NCBI RefSeq assembly: GCF_021653995.1
Contig: NZ_JAJJOZ010000001.1
Coordinates: forward strand, 310,001 to 374,000
DNA: 64,000 nt
Source: Allopusillimonas lactea
GTDB lineage: Bacteria > Pseudomonadota > Gammaproteobacteria > Burkholderiales > Burkholderiaceae_B
Direction of reading: 5' to 3'
Shown: one piece after another, positions 9,241-18,447 of the stretch
Numbering within the stretch: position 1 is the stretch's first letter
Layout of the letters: each line of letters begins with the position of its first letter
The notes under the pieces: generated by a model
Databases searched by the model: none
The model's input: only the letters and a program-made list of their open reading frames with translations
What the model was told of the DNA's origin: nothing
Program-made: the position numbers and the translations under genes

Positions 9241-10806
9241 ATGAGCCCCCTTGCAACACCGCATACACCACAAGAAACAGGCGAATCAGGTGCATCATAC
9301 ATCCCAGAGTCATCGCTCCCCGCCAGCACATCGTATGCACCAGGCACGTCGAACGCACCAAGCGCCTCGCACACCCCAGGGGCATCGCATACGCCGAACA
9401 CGCTGTCGATGCATCACCGGCCTCGCCGCACGCTGACGCCGGCGGCGCTTGCCGCGTTCCAGGCACAATTCGGCGCGCGTTTCCTGACCAGTGACGCGGT
9501 GCGCGAACACCACGGCACCGATGAGTCGCCATACCCCGTCTGCCCGCCCGATGCTGTGATTTTCCCGCGCGACATTGATGATGTCGTGGCCGTCGTGCGC
9601 CTTTGCGGTCAATACGGTGTTCCCGTGATCCCTTTCGGGATCGGTTCGTCGCTGGAAGGCCATGTGTTGCCGGTGGAAGGCGGCATTACGCTGGATTTCG
9701 CGGAAATGGACAAGGTGTTGGCCATTGACGCGGAGGACTTTACGGTAACGGTGCAACCGGGTGTGACGCGGACGCGGCTCAATGAGGAGATCCGCCACAC
9801 CGGGCTGTTTTTCCCGATCGATCCGGGTGCGCACGCGACAATAGGCGGCATGGCAGCCACGCGCGCCTCGGGCACCAATGCGGTGCGCTATGGCACCATG
9901 CGCGAGAACGTCGTCTCGCTCAAGGTGGTGACAGCCGATGGCCAGGTGGTGCGCACCGCCAGCCGCGCCCGCAAATCGTCCGCCGGCTACGACCTTACGC
10001 GCCTGTTTGTCGGCAGTGAAGGTACGTTGGGCATCATCGTGGAGGCCACCGTGCGCGTGTACCCTCAGCCCGAAGCCATCACAGCGGCCATCTGCAATTT
10101 TCCAACACTGGACGCTGCTGTGCGCACGGTGATCGAGGTCATGCAAAGCGGGGTGGCTGTTGCGCGCGTGGAATTCATGGACGAGCGCGCAGTAAACGCC
10201 GTCAACCGCTACAGCAAGCTGGCACTCAAGGAAACGCCGCTACTGTTGTTCGAGTTTCATGGCAGCCTCACTGGCGTTCAAGAGCAGGCCGCCGTGGTGC
10301 AGGAAATTGCGCACGGCAACGGCGGCATGGATTTCGAATGGGCCGAAAAGCCTGAAGATCGCACCCGCCTATGGACGGCGCGCCATAACAGCCATTACTC
10401 GGGCCTGCAGTTGCGCCCCGGTTCGCGCAGCGTGGCCACCGACGTATGCGTTCCCATCTCCCGGCTGGCCGATTGCGTGACCCAGACTGCGGTCGATCTT
10501 GTTGCCATGCCATTCCCATACACGATTGTTGGGCATGTGGGCGATGGCAACTTTCATGTGCAGATGCTTATCGACCCTGACAGCGAGCATGAATGGCGGC
10601 TGTCCGAAGAACTGAATCACCGCCTCGTGCGGCGGGCCATTGCGATGGACGGTACCTGCTCGGGCGAGCACGGGGTGGGACTGCACAAAATGGCCTTCCT
10701 GCGCGAAGAGCACGGCGACGATGCATTACAACTGATGCGGCTGATCAAGCGCGCCTATGATCCCGGCAATATCTTCAACCCGGGCAAGCTGGTGTCATGG
10801 GCTTGA
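9241..10806 (+). CDS. FAD-binding oxidase, GlcD / D-lactate dehydrogenase family
   Basis: A flavoprotein of the vanillyl-alcohol-oxidase fold that oxidises 2-hydroxy acids (D-lactate, glycolate or similar) and passes electrons to the respiratory chain. FAD-domain blocks are VIPFGIGSSLEGHV, the GATHATIGG-like PGAHATIGGMAATRASGTNA, and SAGYDLTRLFVGSEGTLGII. The C-terminal oxidase domain has GHVGDGNFH and GTCSGEHGVG. From ATG 9241 the product is 521 residues. From the internal ATG 9409 it is 465, the usual length for the family. The extra head is a Ser/Ala/Pro/Thr low-complexity repeat, so 9409 may be the real start. Neither ATG has a clear ribosome site. Confidence 0.88.
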   Translation: MSPLATPHTPQETGESGASYIPESSLPASTSYAPGTSNAPSASHTPGASHTPNTLSMHHRPRRTLTPAALAAFQAQFGARFLTSDAVREHHGTDESPYPVCPPDAVIFPRDIDDVVAVVRLCGQYGVPVIPFGIGSSLEGHVLPVEGGITLDFAEMDKVLAIDAEDFTVTVQPGVTRTRLNEEIRHTGLFFPIDPGAHATIGGMAATRASGTNAVRYGTMRENVVSLKVVTADGQVVRTASRARKSSAGYDLTRLFVGSEGTLGIIVEATVRVYPQPEAITAAICNFPTLDAAVRTVIEVMQSGVAVARVEFMDERAVNAVNRYSKLALKETPLLLFEFHGSLTGVQEQAAVVQEIAHGNGGMDFEWAEKPEDRTRLWTARHNSHYSGLQLRPGSRSVATDVCVPISRLADCVTQTAVDLVAMPFPYTIVGHVGDGNFHVQMLIDPDSEHEWRLSEELNHRLVRRAIAMDGTCSGEHGVGLHKMAFLREEHGDDALQLMRLIKRAYDPGNIFNPGKLVSWA

Positions 10807-11094
10807 GGTGGCTCGGCAGCGCCAGGCGGTTGCCAGGCGCTGCCGCACGAGAGGGAGGGCATGGCAGATCAGCGGGGCGCGGGAGATAAATAGGGGCAGG
10901 ACGGCGGCTGCTCGGTGGCGCGGGGGCAAATGCGTGGCAAGATATCCGATACGGGTGCCTGGTAGCGTTCATACCAGTATAAATGCTCGTATTGTTCCCT
11001 GCAGCCACGCTGGCATAATAGTTTGCATCGGCGCGGGATCCGGGCGGTTTACCGGGTTTCGCGGTTATTTTTCCAGCCTTAGCGGGATGCAAAC
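10807..11094 (+). promoter_or_regulatory. leuC upstream region with a candidate sigma-70 promoter
   Basis: This 288-bp spacer has no convincing gene. A candidate promoter is TTGTTC (10992-10997) and CATAAT (11014-11019), with a 16-bp spacer, 75 bp upstream of leuC. An ATAC-CA-GTAT palindrome lies just before it at about 10972-10981 and could be an operator. This is a motif match only. Confidence 0.35.
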
Positions 11095-12498
11095 ATGCCA
11101 CAAACCTTGTATGACAAACTCTGGGATGCACACGTCGTGCACCAGGAAGCCGACGGCACCTGTCTGCTGTATATCGACCGCCATCTGGTTCACGAAGTCA
11201 CCAGCCCCCAGGCGTTCGAAGGGCTCGCCATTCACGGCCGCAAGCCCTGGCGCATCAGCGCCAACCTCGCCGTGGCGGATCACAACGTGCCCACGACTGC
11301 ACGCGAACAAGGCATTGCCGATCCCATCTCGCGCCTGCAGGTCGATACTCTGGATGAAAACTGCGAAAAATACGGCATCACCGAGTTTCGCATGAACGAC
11401 CGTCGCCAGGGTATCGTGCACATCATCGGGCCGGAGCAGGGCGCCACGCTGCCCGGCATGACAGTCGTCTGCGGCGATTCGCATACCAGCACCCACGGCG
11501 CGCTGGGCGCGCTGGCCTTCGGCATTGGTACGTCCGAAGTCGAGCACGTCCTGGCTACACAGACGCTGCTGATGAAGAAAAACAAGAACATGTTGATCCG
11601 CGTCGAGGGCGCGCTGCCCACCGGCTGCACCGCCAAGGACGTCGTGCTGCACATCATCGGCAAGATCGGCACGGCGGGCGGCACTGGCCACGCCATCGAG
11701 TTCGCGGGCAGCACCATTCGCGATCTGTCCGTCGAGGGCCGCATGACGGTCTGCAACATGGCGATCGAAGCCGGCGCCCGCTCGGGCATGGTTGCGGTCG
11801 ACCAGAAAACCATTGACTATTTCCGCGGTCGTCCCTATGCGCCCACCGGTGCGACGTGGGATCAGGCGGTGGAATACTGGCGCACCCTGCATTCAGACGA
11901 TGGCGCGCAATTCGACACGGTGATCGAGATCGATGCGGGTGATATCCGGCCGCAGGTATCCTGGGGCACATCGCCCGAAATGGTACTGCCCGTGGATGCC
12001 AACGTGCCCGATCCGGCCAAAGAAGCCGACAGCGTCCGACGCAGCGGCATGGAGCGCGCCTTGCAGTACATGGGCCTCGATGCCAACATGCCCATCACCG
12101 ACATCAAGATCGACAAGGTCTTCATCGGCTCCTGTACCAATGCGCGCATCGAAGACCTGCGCGCAGCGGCCGAGGTGGCGCGCGGCAAGCACGTGGCACC
12201 GTCGGTCAAGCTGGCCATGGTGGTGCCGGGTTCCGGTCTGGTCAAGCAGCAGGCCGAGCAAGAAGGCCTCGACAAGATCTTCATCGACGCCGGCTTCGAG
12301 TGGCGTGAACCGGGCTGTTCCATGTGCCTGGCCATGAATGCCGACCGCCTCGAGCCCGGCGAACGCTGCGCCTCCACGTCCAATCGCAATTTCGAAGGGC
12401 GTCAGGGGCAGGGCGGCCGCACGCACCTGGTGAGCCCGGCCATGGCCGCCGCCGCGGCCATCAAAGGCCATTTCGTCGACGTACGCACTTTCAGCTAG
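11095..12498 (+). CDS. leuC: 3-isopropylmalate dehydratase large subunit
   Basis: A 467-residue aconitase-family protein. With LeuD it isomerises 2-isopropylmalate to 3-isopropylmalate in leucine biosynthesis. The N-terminus TLYDKLWDAHVV and the block VCGDSHTSTHGALGALAFGIGTSEVEHVLATQ are diagnostic for LeuC. The [4Fe-4S] ligand cysteines are Cys347 (GSCTNARIEDLR) and Cys408 and Cys411 (GCSMCLAMN). Length matches the bacterial enzyme. It heads a tight leuC-leuD-leuB cluster; leuA is not in this window. Confidence 0.98.
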   Translation: MPQTLYDKLWDAHVVHQEADGTCLLYIDRHLVHEVTSPQAFEGLAIHGRKPWRISANLAVADHNVPTTAREQGIADPISRLQVDTLDENCEKYGITEFRMNDRRQGIVHIIGPEQGATLPGMTVVCGDSHTSTHGALGALAFGIGTSEVEHVLATQTLLMKKNKNMLIRVEGALPTGCTAKDVVLHIIGKIGTAGGTGHAIEFAGSTIRDLSVEGRMTVCNMAIEAGARSGMVAVDQKTIDYFRGRPYAPTGATWDQAVEYWRTLHSDDGAQFDTVIEIDAGDIRPQVSWGTSPEMVLPVDANVPDPAKEADSVRRSGMERALQYMGLDANMPITDIKIDKVFIGSCTNARIEDLRAAAEVARGKHVAPSVKLAMVVPGSGLVKQQAEQEGLDKIFIDAGFEWREPGCSMCLAMNADRLEPGERCASTSNRNFEGRQGQGGRTHLVSPAMAAAAAIKGHFVDVRTFS

Positions 12499-12506
12499 GA
12501 CGCATC

Positions 12507-13166
12507 ATGCAAGCATTCACCACTCACAAGGGCCTGGTCGCGCCGCTCGACCGCGAGAACGTCGACACGGACCTGATCATCCCCAAGCAGTTCCTCAAGT
12601 CCATCAAGCGCACAGGCTTCGGCCCCAACCTGTTCGACGAACTGCGCTATCTGGACCACGGCGAGCCGGGCATGGACAACAGCAAACGCCCGCTCAACCC
12701 GGATTTCGTGCTGAATCAATCGCGCTACCAGGGTGCCAGTGTGCTGCTGGCGCGCAAGAATTTCGGCTGCGGTTCGAGTCGCGAACATGCGCCCTGGGCG
12801 CTGACGCAATACGGCTTTCGCGCAATCCTGGCACCTTCGTATGCCGATATTTTCTTCAACAACAGCTTCAAGAACGGCTTGCTGCCCATCGTGCTTCCCG
12901 AGCAGGAAGTGGCCCGGCTGTTCGAGGCGGTCCAGGCCAATCCAGGCTACCAACTGACCATAGACCTGGCGCGCCAGGTCGTGGTCGAGCCCGACGGCCG
13001 CGAACTCGCGTTCGACATCGAGCCCTTCCGCAAGCATTGCCTGCTCAACGGCCTGGATGACATCGGCCTTACGCTGCAGAAAGCGGACAAGATCCGTGCC
13101 TTCGAGGCCGAGCGGCTGGCGAAGTTCCCTTGGCTTGAGGCACACCCGACGACAGGAAACACATAA
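12507..13166 (+). CDS. leuD: 3-isopropylmalate dehydratase small subunit
   Basis: A 219-residue swivel-domain subunit that completes the isopropylmalate isomerase active site with LeuC. Diagnostic blocks are LDRENVDTDLIIPKQFLK near the N-terminus, LARKNFGCGSSREHAPWAL in the middle and FFNNSFKNGLLPIVL. ATG 12507 is 8 bp after leuC; the longer open frame from 12324 overlaps leuC and is a shadow extension. The stop overlaps the leuB start (TAATG). Confidence 0.98.
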   Translation: MQAFTTHKGLVAPLDRENVDTDLIIPKQFLKSIKRTGFGPNLFDELRYLDHGEPGMDNSKRPLNPDFVLNQSRYQGASVLLARKNFGCGSSREHAPWALTQYGFRAILAPSYADIFFNNSFKNGLLPIVLPEQEVARLFEAVQANPGYQLTIDLARQVVVEPDGRELAFDIEPFRKHCLLNGLDDIGLTLQKADKIRAFEAERLAKFPWLEAHPTTGNT

Positions 13167-14245
13167 TGACCTACAACATCGCAGTGCTGCCCGGCGACGG
13201 TATCGGCACCGAGATCACCGAACAGGCCCAGCGCGTGCTGGGCGCGCTGGGCCTGGATCTGACCATGACGGTGGCGCCGGTCGGTGGCGCCGCGTATGAT
13301 CAGCACGGCCACCCGCTGCCGCCGTCCACCCTCAAGCTGGCAAAGGCCTCTGACGCGGTGCTCTTCGGCGCAGTGGGCGACTGGAAGTATGACAAGCTCG
13401 AGCGTGCGCTGCGCCCCGAGCAGGCGATCCTGGGGCTGCGCAAAGAGATGGGCTTGTTCGCCAACCTGCGTCCGGCCATTCTCTACCCGCAACTTGCCAA
13501 CGCATCGTCGCTCAAGCCCGAGGTTGTGTCGGGGCTCGACATCCTGATCGTGCGCGAGCTCACCGGCGACATCTACTTCGGCCAGCCGCGCGGGGTGCGC
13601 ACCCTGGAAGACGGCCCCTTCAAGGGCGAACGCCAGGGCTACGACACCATGCATTACGCCGAAAGCGAAGTGCGGCGCATCGCCCACGTGGCTTTCCAGG
13701 CAGCCAGCAAGCGCAAGAGGCGCCTGTGCAGCGTCGATAAGGCGAATGTGCTGGAAACCTCCCAGTTCTGGCGCGACATCATGATCTCTGTCGCCCTTGA
13801 GTATCCGGATGTTGAGCTGTCGCATATGTATATCGACAACGCCGCGATGCAGTTGGTGCGCGCGCCCAAGGAATTCGATGTTGTCGTGACGGGCAATCTG
13901 TTCGGCGATATCCTGTCCGACGAAGCCGCCATGCTGACGGGCTCGATCGGCATGCTGCCCTCTGCTTCGCTCAACGCCTCCAACCAGGGCTTGTACGAGC
14001 CCAGTCATGGGTCTGCGCCCGACATCGCTGGCAAGAACGTCGCCAATCCGTTGGCCACGATACTGTCCGCCGCCATGCTGCTGCGCTACTCGCTCAACCA
14101 GGCTGCACAGGCAGACCGCATCGAGGCCGCTGTACAGGCGGTGCTGGCGCAGGGGCTGCGCACCGCCGATATCTACGAAACGGGAACGACCCGCGTCTCA
14201 ACCGTCGAGATGGGCGACGCAGTGCTCAAGGCGCTACAAGCCTGA
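13166..14245 (+). CDS. leuB: 3-isopropylmalate dehydrogenase
   Basis: A 359-residue NAD-dependent beta-hydroxyacid oxidative decarboxylase that converts 3-isopropylmalate to 2-ketoisocaproate. Visible blocks are the N-terminal VLPGDGIGTEI, RELTGDIYFGQPRG, the DKANVLETSQFWR active-site block, GDILSDEAAMLTGSIGMLPSAS, and the NAD-binding EPSHGSAPDIAGKNVANPLATILSAAMLLRYS region. ATG 13166 shares a base with the leuD stop, so the genes are translationally coupled. The following 234 bp lead into asd. Confidence 0.98.
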   Translation: MTYNIAVLPGDGIGTEITEQAQRVLGALGLDLTMTVAPVGGAAYDQHGHPLPPSTLKLAKASDAVLFGAVGDWKYDKLERALRPEQAILGLRKEMGLFANLRPAILYPQLANASSLKPEVVSGLDILIVRELTGDIYFGQPRGVRTLEDGPFKGERQGYDTMHYAESEVRRIAHVAFQAASKRKRRLCSVDKANVLETSQFWRDIMISVALEYPDVELSHMYIDNAAMQLVRAPKEFDVVVTGNLFGDILSDEAAMLTGSIGMLPSASLNASNQGLYEPSHGSAPDIAGKNVANPLATILSAAMLLRYSLNQAAQADRIEAAVQAVLAQGLRTADIYETGTTRVSTVEMGDAVLKALQA

Positions 14246-14374
14246 CCGCCAGGGGGCGGCCCGGGTTGGGCCGTCCGCGGACGCACATCGTCGCGTTGGG
14301 CCCGGTGGGCGGGCTGTCGTTCGCGCCTGCCCGCCGCGGCTTTGCTGGCGGCCGCAATGCTGCAATCTCGCTGC

Positions 14375-14394
14375 AATATTGGGGAAATATTGGG
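14375..14394. repeat. Direct repeat of AATATTGGG, one helical turn apart, upstream of asd
   Basis: AATATTGGG occurs at 14375-14383 (as AATATTGGG) and 14386-14394, an 11-bp period, about 90 bp before asd. Three GCAAT copies precede it. The spacing suits a protein bound on one face of the helix, but no regulator is identified. A possible minus-10 (TAGAAT, 14436-14441) lies downstream. Confidence 0.35.
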
Positions 14395-14479
14395 TTGATA
14401 CCGCAGTTTTCGTGCATCGCGACAAGTCCTTCCAGTAGAATAGAACGATCTCTGAACTGTTTTTACGAGTGATTTTCTG

Positions 14480-15610
14480 ATGAGCCAAGCAGTAGGTCTG
14501 GTCGGCTGGCGCGGTATGGTGGGCTCCGTGCTCATGCAGCGCATGCGCGACGAAGGCGATTTTTCCCTCTTCGAGCCGGTTTTCTTTTCCACGAGCAACG
14601 CGGGCGGCGCGGCCCCCGCCTGGGCCACCGGTGCGGCCCCGCTGCAAAACGCCTACGACATCGAGGCGCTGCGCAAGCTGCCCATCATCGTTACCGCCCA
14701 AGGTGGCGACTACACCACCCAGGTCTATCCCAAGTTGCGCGCTGCGGGCTGGGACGGCATCTGGATCGATGCCGCCAGCACCCTGCGCATGGCAGACGAC
14801 GCCATCATTGTGCTCGACCCGGTCAACCGCCCGGTCATTGATGCAGCCCTCAAGCGTGGCGTCAAGAACTTCATCGGCGGCAACTGCACGGTCAGTTGCA
14901 TGCTGATGGGCCTGGCTGGCCTGTTCAACCAAGATCTGGTCCAATGGATGACCAGCATGACGTACCAGGCCGCTTCCGGCGGCGGCGCGCAGCATATGCG
15001 CGAGCTGCTCACGCAGTTCGGCCTGCTCAATAATGCGGTCAAGCCTCTGCTCGACGACCCGGCATCGGCCATCCTCGAGATCGACCGCGGCGTACTCAAG
15101 GTGCAGCAAGACGGCTCCCTGCCGCAAGAAAACTTCGGCGTGCCGCTGGGCGGCAACCTCATTCCCTGGATCGACAAAGACTTGGGCAATGGCGTTTCGC
15201 GCGAAGAATGGAAGGCCGAGGCCGAAACCAACAAAATCCTTGGTCGCGGCGCCGCTTTTGGCACCGAGCCCACTCCCATCGACGGCCTGTGTGTGCGTAT
15301 TGGCGCCATGCGCTGCCACAGTCAGGCGCTCACCATCAAGCTCAAGCGCGACGTGCCGCTGGATGAAATCAACGACATCATTCGCGAAGGTTCCAAGTGG
15401 GCCAAGGTCGTGCCCAACGAGCGCGATGCCACCATGCGCGATCTCACGCCCGTGGCCGTCACCGGCACGCTGGATATCCCCGTTGGCCGTCTGCGCAAGA
15501 TGTCCATGGGTGAAGGCTACCTCAGCGCGTTTACCGTGGGCGACCAACTGTTGTGGGGCGCCGCCGAACCTCTGCGCCGCATGTTGCGCATTTCATTGGG
15601 CGAACTCTAA
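14480..15610 (+). CDS. asd: Aspartate-semialdehyde dehydrogenase
   Basis: A 376-residue NADPH enzyme that reduces beta-aspartyl phosphate to aspartate semialdehyde, the branch point to lysine, methionine, threonine and diaminopimelate. The N-terminal GLVGWRGMVGSVLMQRM is the cofactor-binding loop. GGNCTVSCMLMGL carries the nucleophilic Cys136. The sequence is of the enterobacterial/proteobacterial long type. It sits between leuB and a fimV-like gene, the conserved Burkholderiales arrangement (leuCDB-asd-fimV-truA). Confidence 0.98.
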   Translation: MSQAVGLVGWRGMVGSVLMQRMRDEGDFSLFEPVFFSTSNAGGAAPAWATGAAPLQNAYDIEALRKLPIIVTAQGGDYTTQVYPKLRAAGWDGIWIDAASTLRMADDAIIVLDPVNRPVIDAALKRGVKNFIGGNCTVSCMLMGLAGLFNQDLVQWMTSMTYQAASGGGAQHMRELLTQFGLLNNAVKPLLDDPASAILEIDRGVLKVQQDGSLPQENFGVPLGGNLIPWIDKDLGNGVSREEWKAEAETNKILGRGAAFGTEPTPIDGLCVRIGAMRCHSQALTIKLKRDVPLDEINDIIREGSKWAKVVPNERDATMRDLTPVAVTGTLDIPVGRLRKMSMGEGYLSAFTVGDQLLWGAAEPLRRMLRISLGEL

Positions 15611-15615
15611 GCACT

Positions 15616-17478
15616 ATGACGAGCAACCGGTCAGTGTCATCCATCGTAGACGTGCCTTACCTGAAACCCTGGATACTGGCGCTGACCGCGGCGCTCGCCT
15701 GCGCCTCGGCGCAGGCGGCCACACTGGGGCATTCGCGCCTCGTTTCGGCGCTTGGCCAGCCGCTGAGCGTCGATGTCCAGGTTTCCGGGCTCACGGCTGA
15801 CGAACGCAACTCGCTGTCTGTCGCACCAGCCCGCCTGTCCGAGTGGGCTGCGGCGGGCCTGACGCCACCGGTCGATCTGGCAACGTTATCCATACGGGTG
15901 GTCGACGGCTATGCGCCCGGCACAAAAATTATCCAGTTGCGTTCCACGCAGCGCTTCAACCAACCGGTTGCCGATCTGCTGCTCGATGTGCGTTCTGCTG
16001 CAGGGCAACAGCGCTACCAAGTAAGCCTGCTCACACAGGCAAGCGCGTCCGCCGGAGCGCCCGCAGCCGCATCGGCAAGCGGCGGGGCGGTGGTGGGCCG
16101 GGCGGCCGGTGTACAGGCTGAACGCCAGCGTATTCGCGTGCGCAATGGCGACACGATGTTCGCCATTGCACAGCGCAACGCTGTAAAGGGTGTAACCGTC
16201 TACCAAATGATGATGGCGCTGCAGAAGGCCAACCCGCAGGCATTCATCGAAGGCAACGTCAATCTCGTCAAGGCCGGCGCTACCCTTTCCATGCCCGACA
16301 GTGCAGCGCTTACTGCGCTGTCCGATCGTGAGGCGCGGCGTCTCTTCATGCAGCATGCGCAGGCTTTCGCTGCCTATCGACAGCGGCTCGCGGGGCATGC
16401 GGGAAAGGTTGGCGATCTCGGTGCGCCCAGTGCCGGCCAAGTACAGCCAGGCGGCCAGGCGGCGCAGCCCGCCAACGCGCCCGAAGGCCCGCGTGACCGC
16501 CTACGGTTGTCCGAAGGCGCGCGCGGCAATGGCGGCGTGGCAGGCAATGCGCTGGCCGACGATGCCGCGGCCGACAAGGCCAACATCAACGAATCCGCCG
16601 GCCGGGTATCCCAGCTCGAAGAAAACGTCAAACACTTGAACGAAGCGCTGCAGGCTCGTGGCGGTGCGGCCAGCGATCTGGTGCGCGAGGGCGCACGCAG
16701 CCTGGCTGGCTCCCTGTCCGGCACGACAGCGCAGGGCGGGGCAGGTACGGCTGCGGCAGAGCAGGGTAGCACACCCAGTGGTGTTGCCCCGGCGGGCGCA
16801 ACGGCGTCCGGCATCCAAGGCGGTGCTGGCGCGCAGCCGCGTATCGGCGCAAGCGGCGCGACCGCTGCCAGCCCGAGCGATGGTGCTGCCAGCGGCGCCA
16901 CAGCGGCGGGTGCATCCGCATCACGCGCGGGCAACTCTGATACAGGCGCGGCGTCGGCGGGTGGCAACGGGGGGCAGGCCGTGGCTGGCAATACCGCTGC
17001 CACAGCAGCCTCCTCGGGTGCACAGACACAAGCGGGTGGCAGCGCCGGCACCGACGCTGGTGCCAGTCAGGCCAGTGGCGCAACGGCCGGCGATGGCCAG
17101 GCCGCCGCGCAATCCGGCGCGAGCAGCCAAAGCGGCTCGGGTGTGGCATCCCAGGGCCAGGCCGATGATCCAGGCAAATCCGCCAACGAAGCGGCGGCAT
17201 CCAATTCCAAGGGCGGCCCGCAAGGGGCGCCTGAAACCAGTTCTAACAAGGCAGGGCAGGCTGTGTCGTGGTTCCAGGAACATACACTGGGGGTGATTAC
17301 CGGTGTATTGGCGCTGATTGTATTGATTATTGCGTGGCTGCTGCGCCGTGTGGGCGCAGCAAAAAGCGATGGGCGCGATGGCGTCATCACCGAAGCCATG
17401 GTGCAGGAAAAGCTCGACCAGATCAGTCTCGACCTGGACGAGCCCTCGCAAGGCGAGTCGCGCGCGCCGCGCGGGTAG
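15616..17478 (+). CDS. FimV/HubP-family LysM-containing membrane protein
   Basis: A 620-residue protein of the FimV family, envelope proteins linked to polar organisation and type IV pilus or twitching functions. After a signal or anchor segment (about 14-34, ending AQA), residues 35-140 form the FimV N-terminal domain (LGHSRLVSALGQPLSVDVQVSGL). A LysM-like peptidoglycan-binding module follows (RIRVRNGDTMFAIAQRNAVKG). Next come a short coiled coil and a long Ala/Gly/Ser-rich low-complexity linker (about 350-545). A transmembrane helix (GVITGVLALIVLIIAWLLRR) lies near the C-terminus. ATG 15616 is 5 bp after asd. It is shorter than Pseudomonas FimV and lacks the long TPR-rich C-terminal region. 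Confidence 0.85.
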   Translation: MTSNRSVSSIVDVPYLKPWILALTAALACASAQAATLGHSRLVSALGQPLSVDVQVSGLTADERNSLSVAPARLSEWAAAGLTPPVDLATLSIRVVDGYAPGTKIIQLRSTQRFNQPVADLLLDVRSAAGQQRYQVSLLTQASASAGAPAAASASGGAVVGRAAGVQAERQRIRVRNGDTMFAIAQRNAVKGVTVYQMMMALQKANPQAFIEGNVNLVKAGATLSMPDSAALTALSDREARRLFMQHAQAFAAYRQRLAGHAGKVGDLGAPSAGQVQPGGQAAQPANAPEGPRDRLRLSEGARGNGGVAGNALADDAAADKANINESAGRVSQLEENVKHLNEALQARGGAASDLVREGARSLAGSLSGTTAQGGAGTAAAEQGSTPSGVAPAGATASGIQGGAGAQPRIGASGATAASPSDGAASGATAAGASASRAGNSDTGAASAGGNGGQAVAGNTAATAASSGAQTQAGGSAGTDAGASQASGATAGDGQAAAQSGASSQSGSGVASQGQADDPGKSANEAAASNSKGGPQGAPETSSNKAGQAVSWFQEHTLGVITGVLALIVLIIAWLLRRVGAAKSDGRDGVITEAMVQEKLDQISLDLDEPSQGESRAPRG

Positions 17479-17484
17479 GCCACG

Positions 17485-18312
17485 ATGCCACGTATTGCCC
17501 TGGGCGTGGCCTATGACGGCCGGTCTTGGCGCGGTTGGCAGACACAGCCCGGTGGGCACACTGTACAAGACCAACTCGAGGCAGCGCTGTCGCAGTTTCT
17601 GGCCCGGCAAACCGCCACCATCTGCGCGGGCCGCACCGATGCGGGCGTGCATGCCCTGTGCCAAGTAGTGCACGTGGATACCGACGCGCAACGCCGGCCC
17701 GAATCCTGGGTGCGCGGTCTGAATACATTGCTGCCGCCAAGTATTTCGGTGCAGTGGGCACAGCCGGTGGCGGACACTTTCCATGCCCGTTTTTCGGCGC
17801 AGGCGCGCACCTACATCTATGTGCTGCGCAATGCGCGGGTCCGTTCGCCCATGACCTATGGGCTGGCAGGGTGGGTGCATCAACCGCTAGACCTGTTCTC
17901 CATGCGGCAGGCGGCCGCCCGCCTCATCGGCGAGCACGATTTCACCAGTTTTCGTTCCTCGGAGTGCCAGGCGGCAAGCCCGGTGCGGCATTTGCGCCGC
18001 CTTGATATCGAGCAGGAAGGCGAGCATTTCTACTTTATCTTCACGGCCAACGCATTTCTGCATCATATGGTGCGCAACCTGATGGGTGTGCTGGTCTATG
18101 TGGGCATGGGGCGTCAGCCCGTGGCGTGGGCCGATGACGTGCTTGTGGCACGTGATCGCTGCAAGGCTGCGCCCACATTCTGGCCCGATGGCCTGTATCT
18201 GGCGCAGGTCGATTACCCTGAAGCCTTCGGGTTGCCAGAGCTTGATGCCGGCCGGGCCCTCGAATCCCTTACGGGCATCTCCAGGCTGGCGGGCGCTACG
18301 GGCAGATACTGA
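17485..18312 (+). CDS. truA: tRNA pseudouridine(38-40) synthase
   Basis: A 275-residue TruA enzyme that isomerises uridines 38-40 in the anticodon stem of many tRNAs. It starts RIALGVAYDGRSWRGWQTQP. The catalytic Asp52 is in the CAGRTDAGVHA motif, and FTANAFLHHMVRNLMG is the second diagnostic block. It starts 6 bp after the fimV-like gene, the conserved order in Burkholderiales. Confidence 0.97.
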   Translation: MPRIALGVAYDGRSWRGWQTQPGGHTVQDQLEAALSQFLARQTATICAGRTDAGVHALCQVVHVDTDAQRRPESWVRGLNTLLPPSISVQWAQPVADTFHARFSAQARTYIYVLRNARVRSPMTYGLAGWVHQPLDLFSMRQAAARLIGEHDFTSFRSSECQAASPVRHLRRLDIEQEGEHFYFIFTANAFLHHMVRNLMGVLVYVGMGRQPVAWADDVLVARDRCKAAPTFWPDGLYLAQVDYPEAFGLPELDAGRALESLTGISRLAGATGRY

Positions 18313-18447
18313 CAGCGTCGCGGCCTCGAATCAGCTAGAATTCCAGAGTTTTGGATTTGATACATTTTGTTCGTCGCTCCGCTTCGAACAGTATGCATTC
18401 CCTCGTCGATGCAGCCGGCGCGCCGGCCATCTTTGCGAACAGGCCCC

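Noticed and set aside
10983..11018. Short ORF MLVLFPAATLA upstream of leuC as a possible leucine leader peptide
   Set aside because: Only three Leu in 11 codons, no convincing terminator or alternative pairing before leuC, and a plausible promoter overlaps the ORF. The evidence is far weaker than for thrS.
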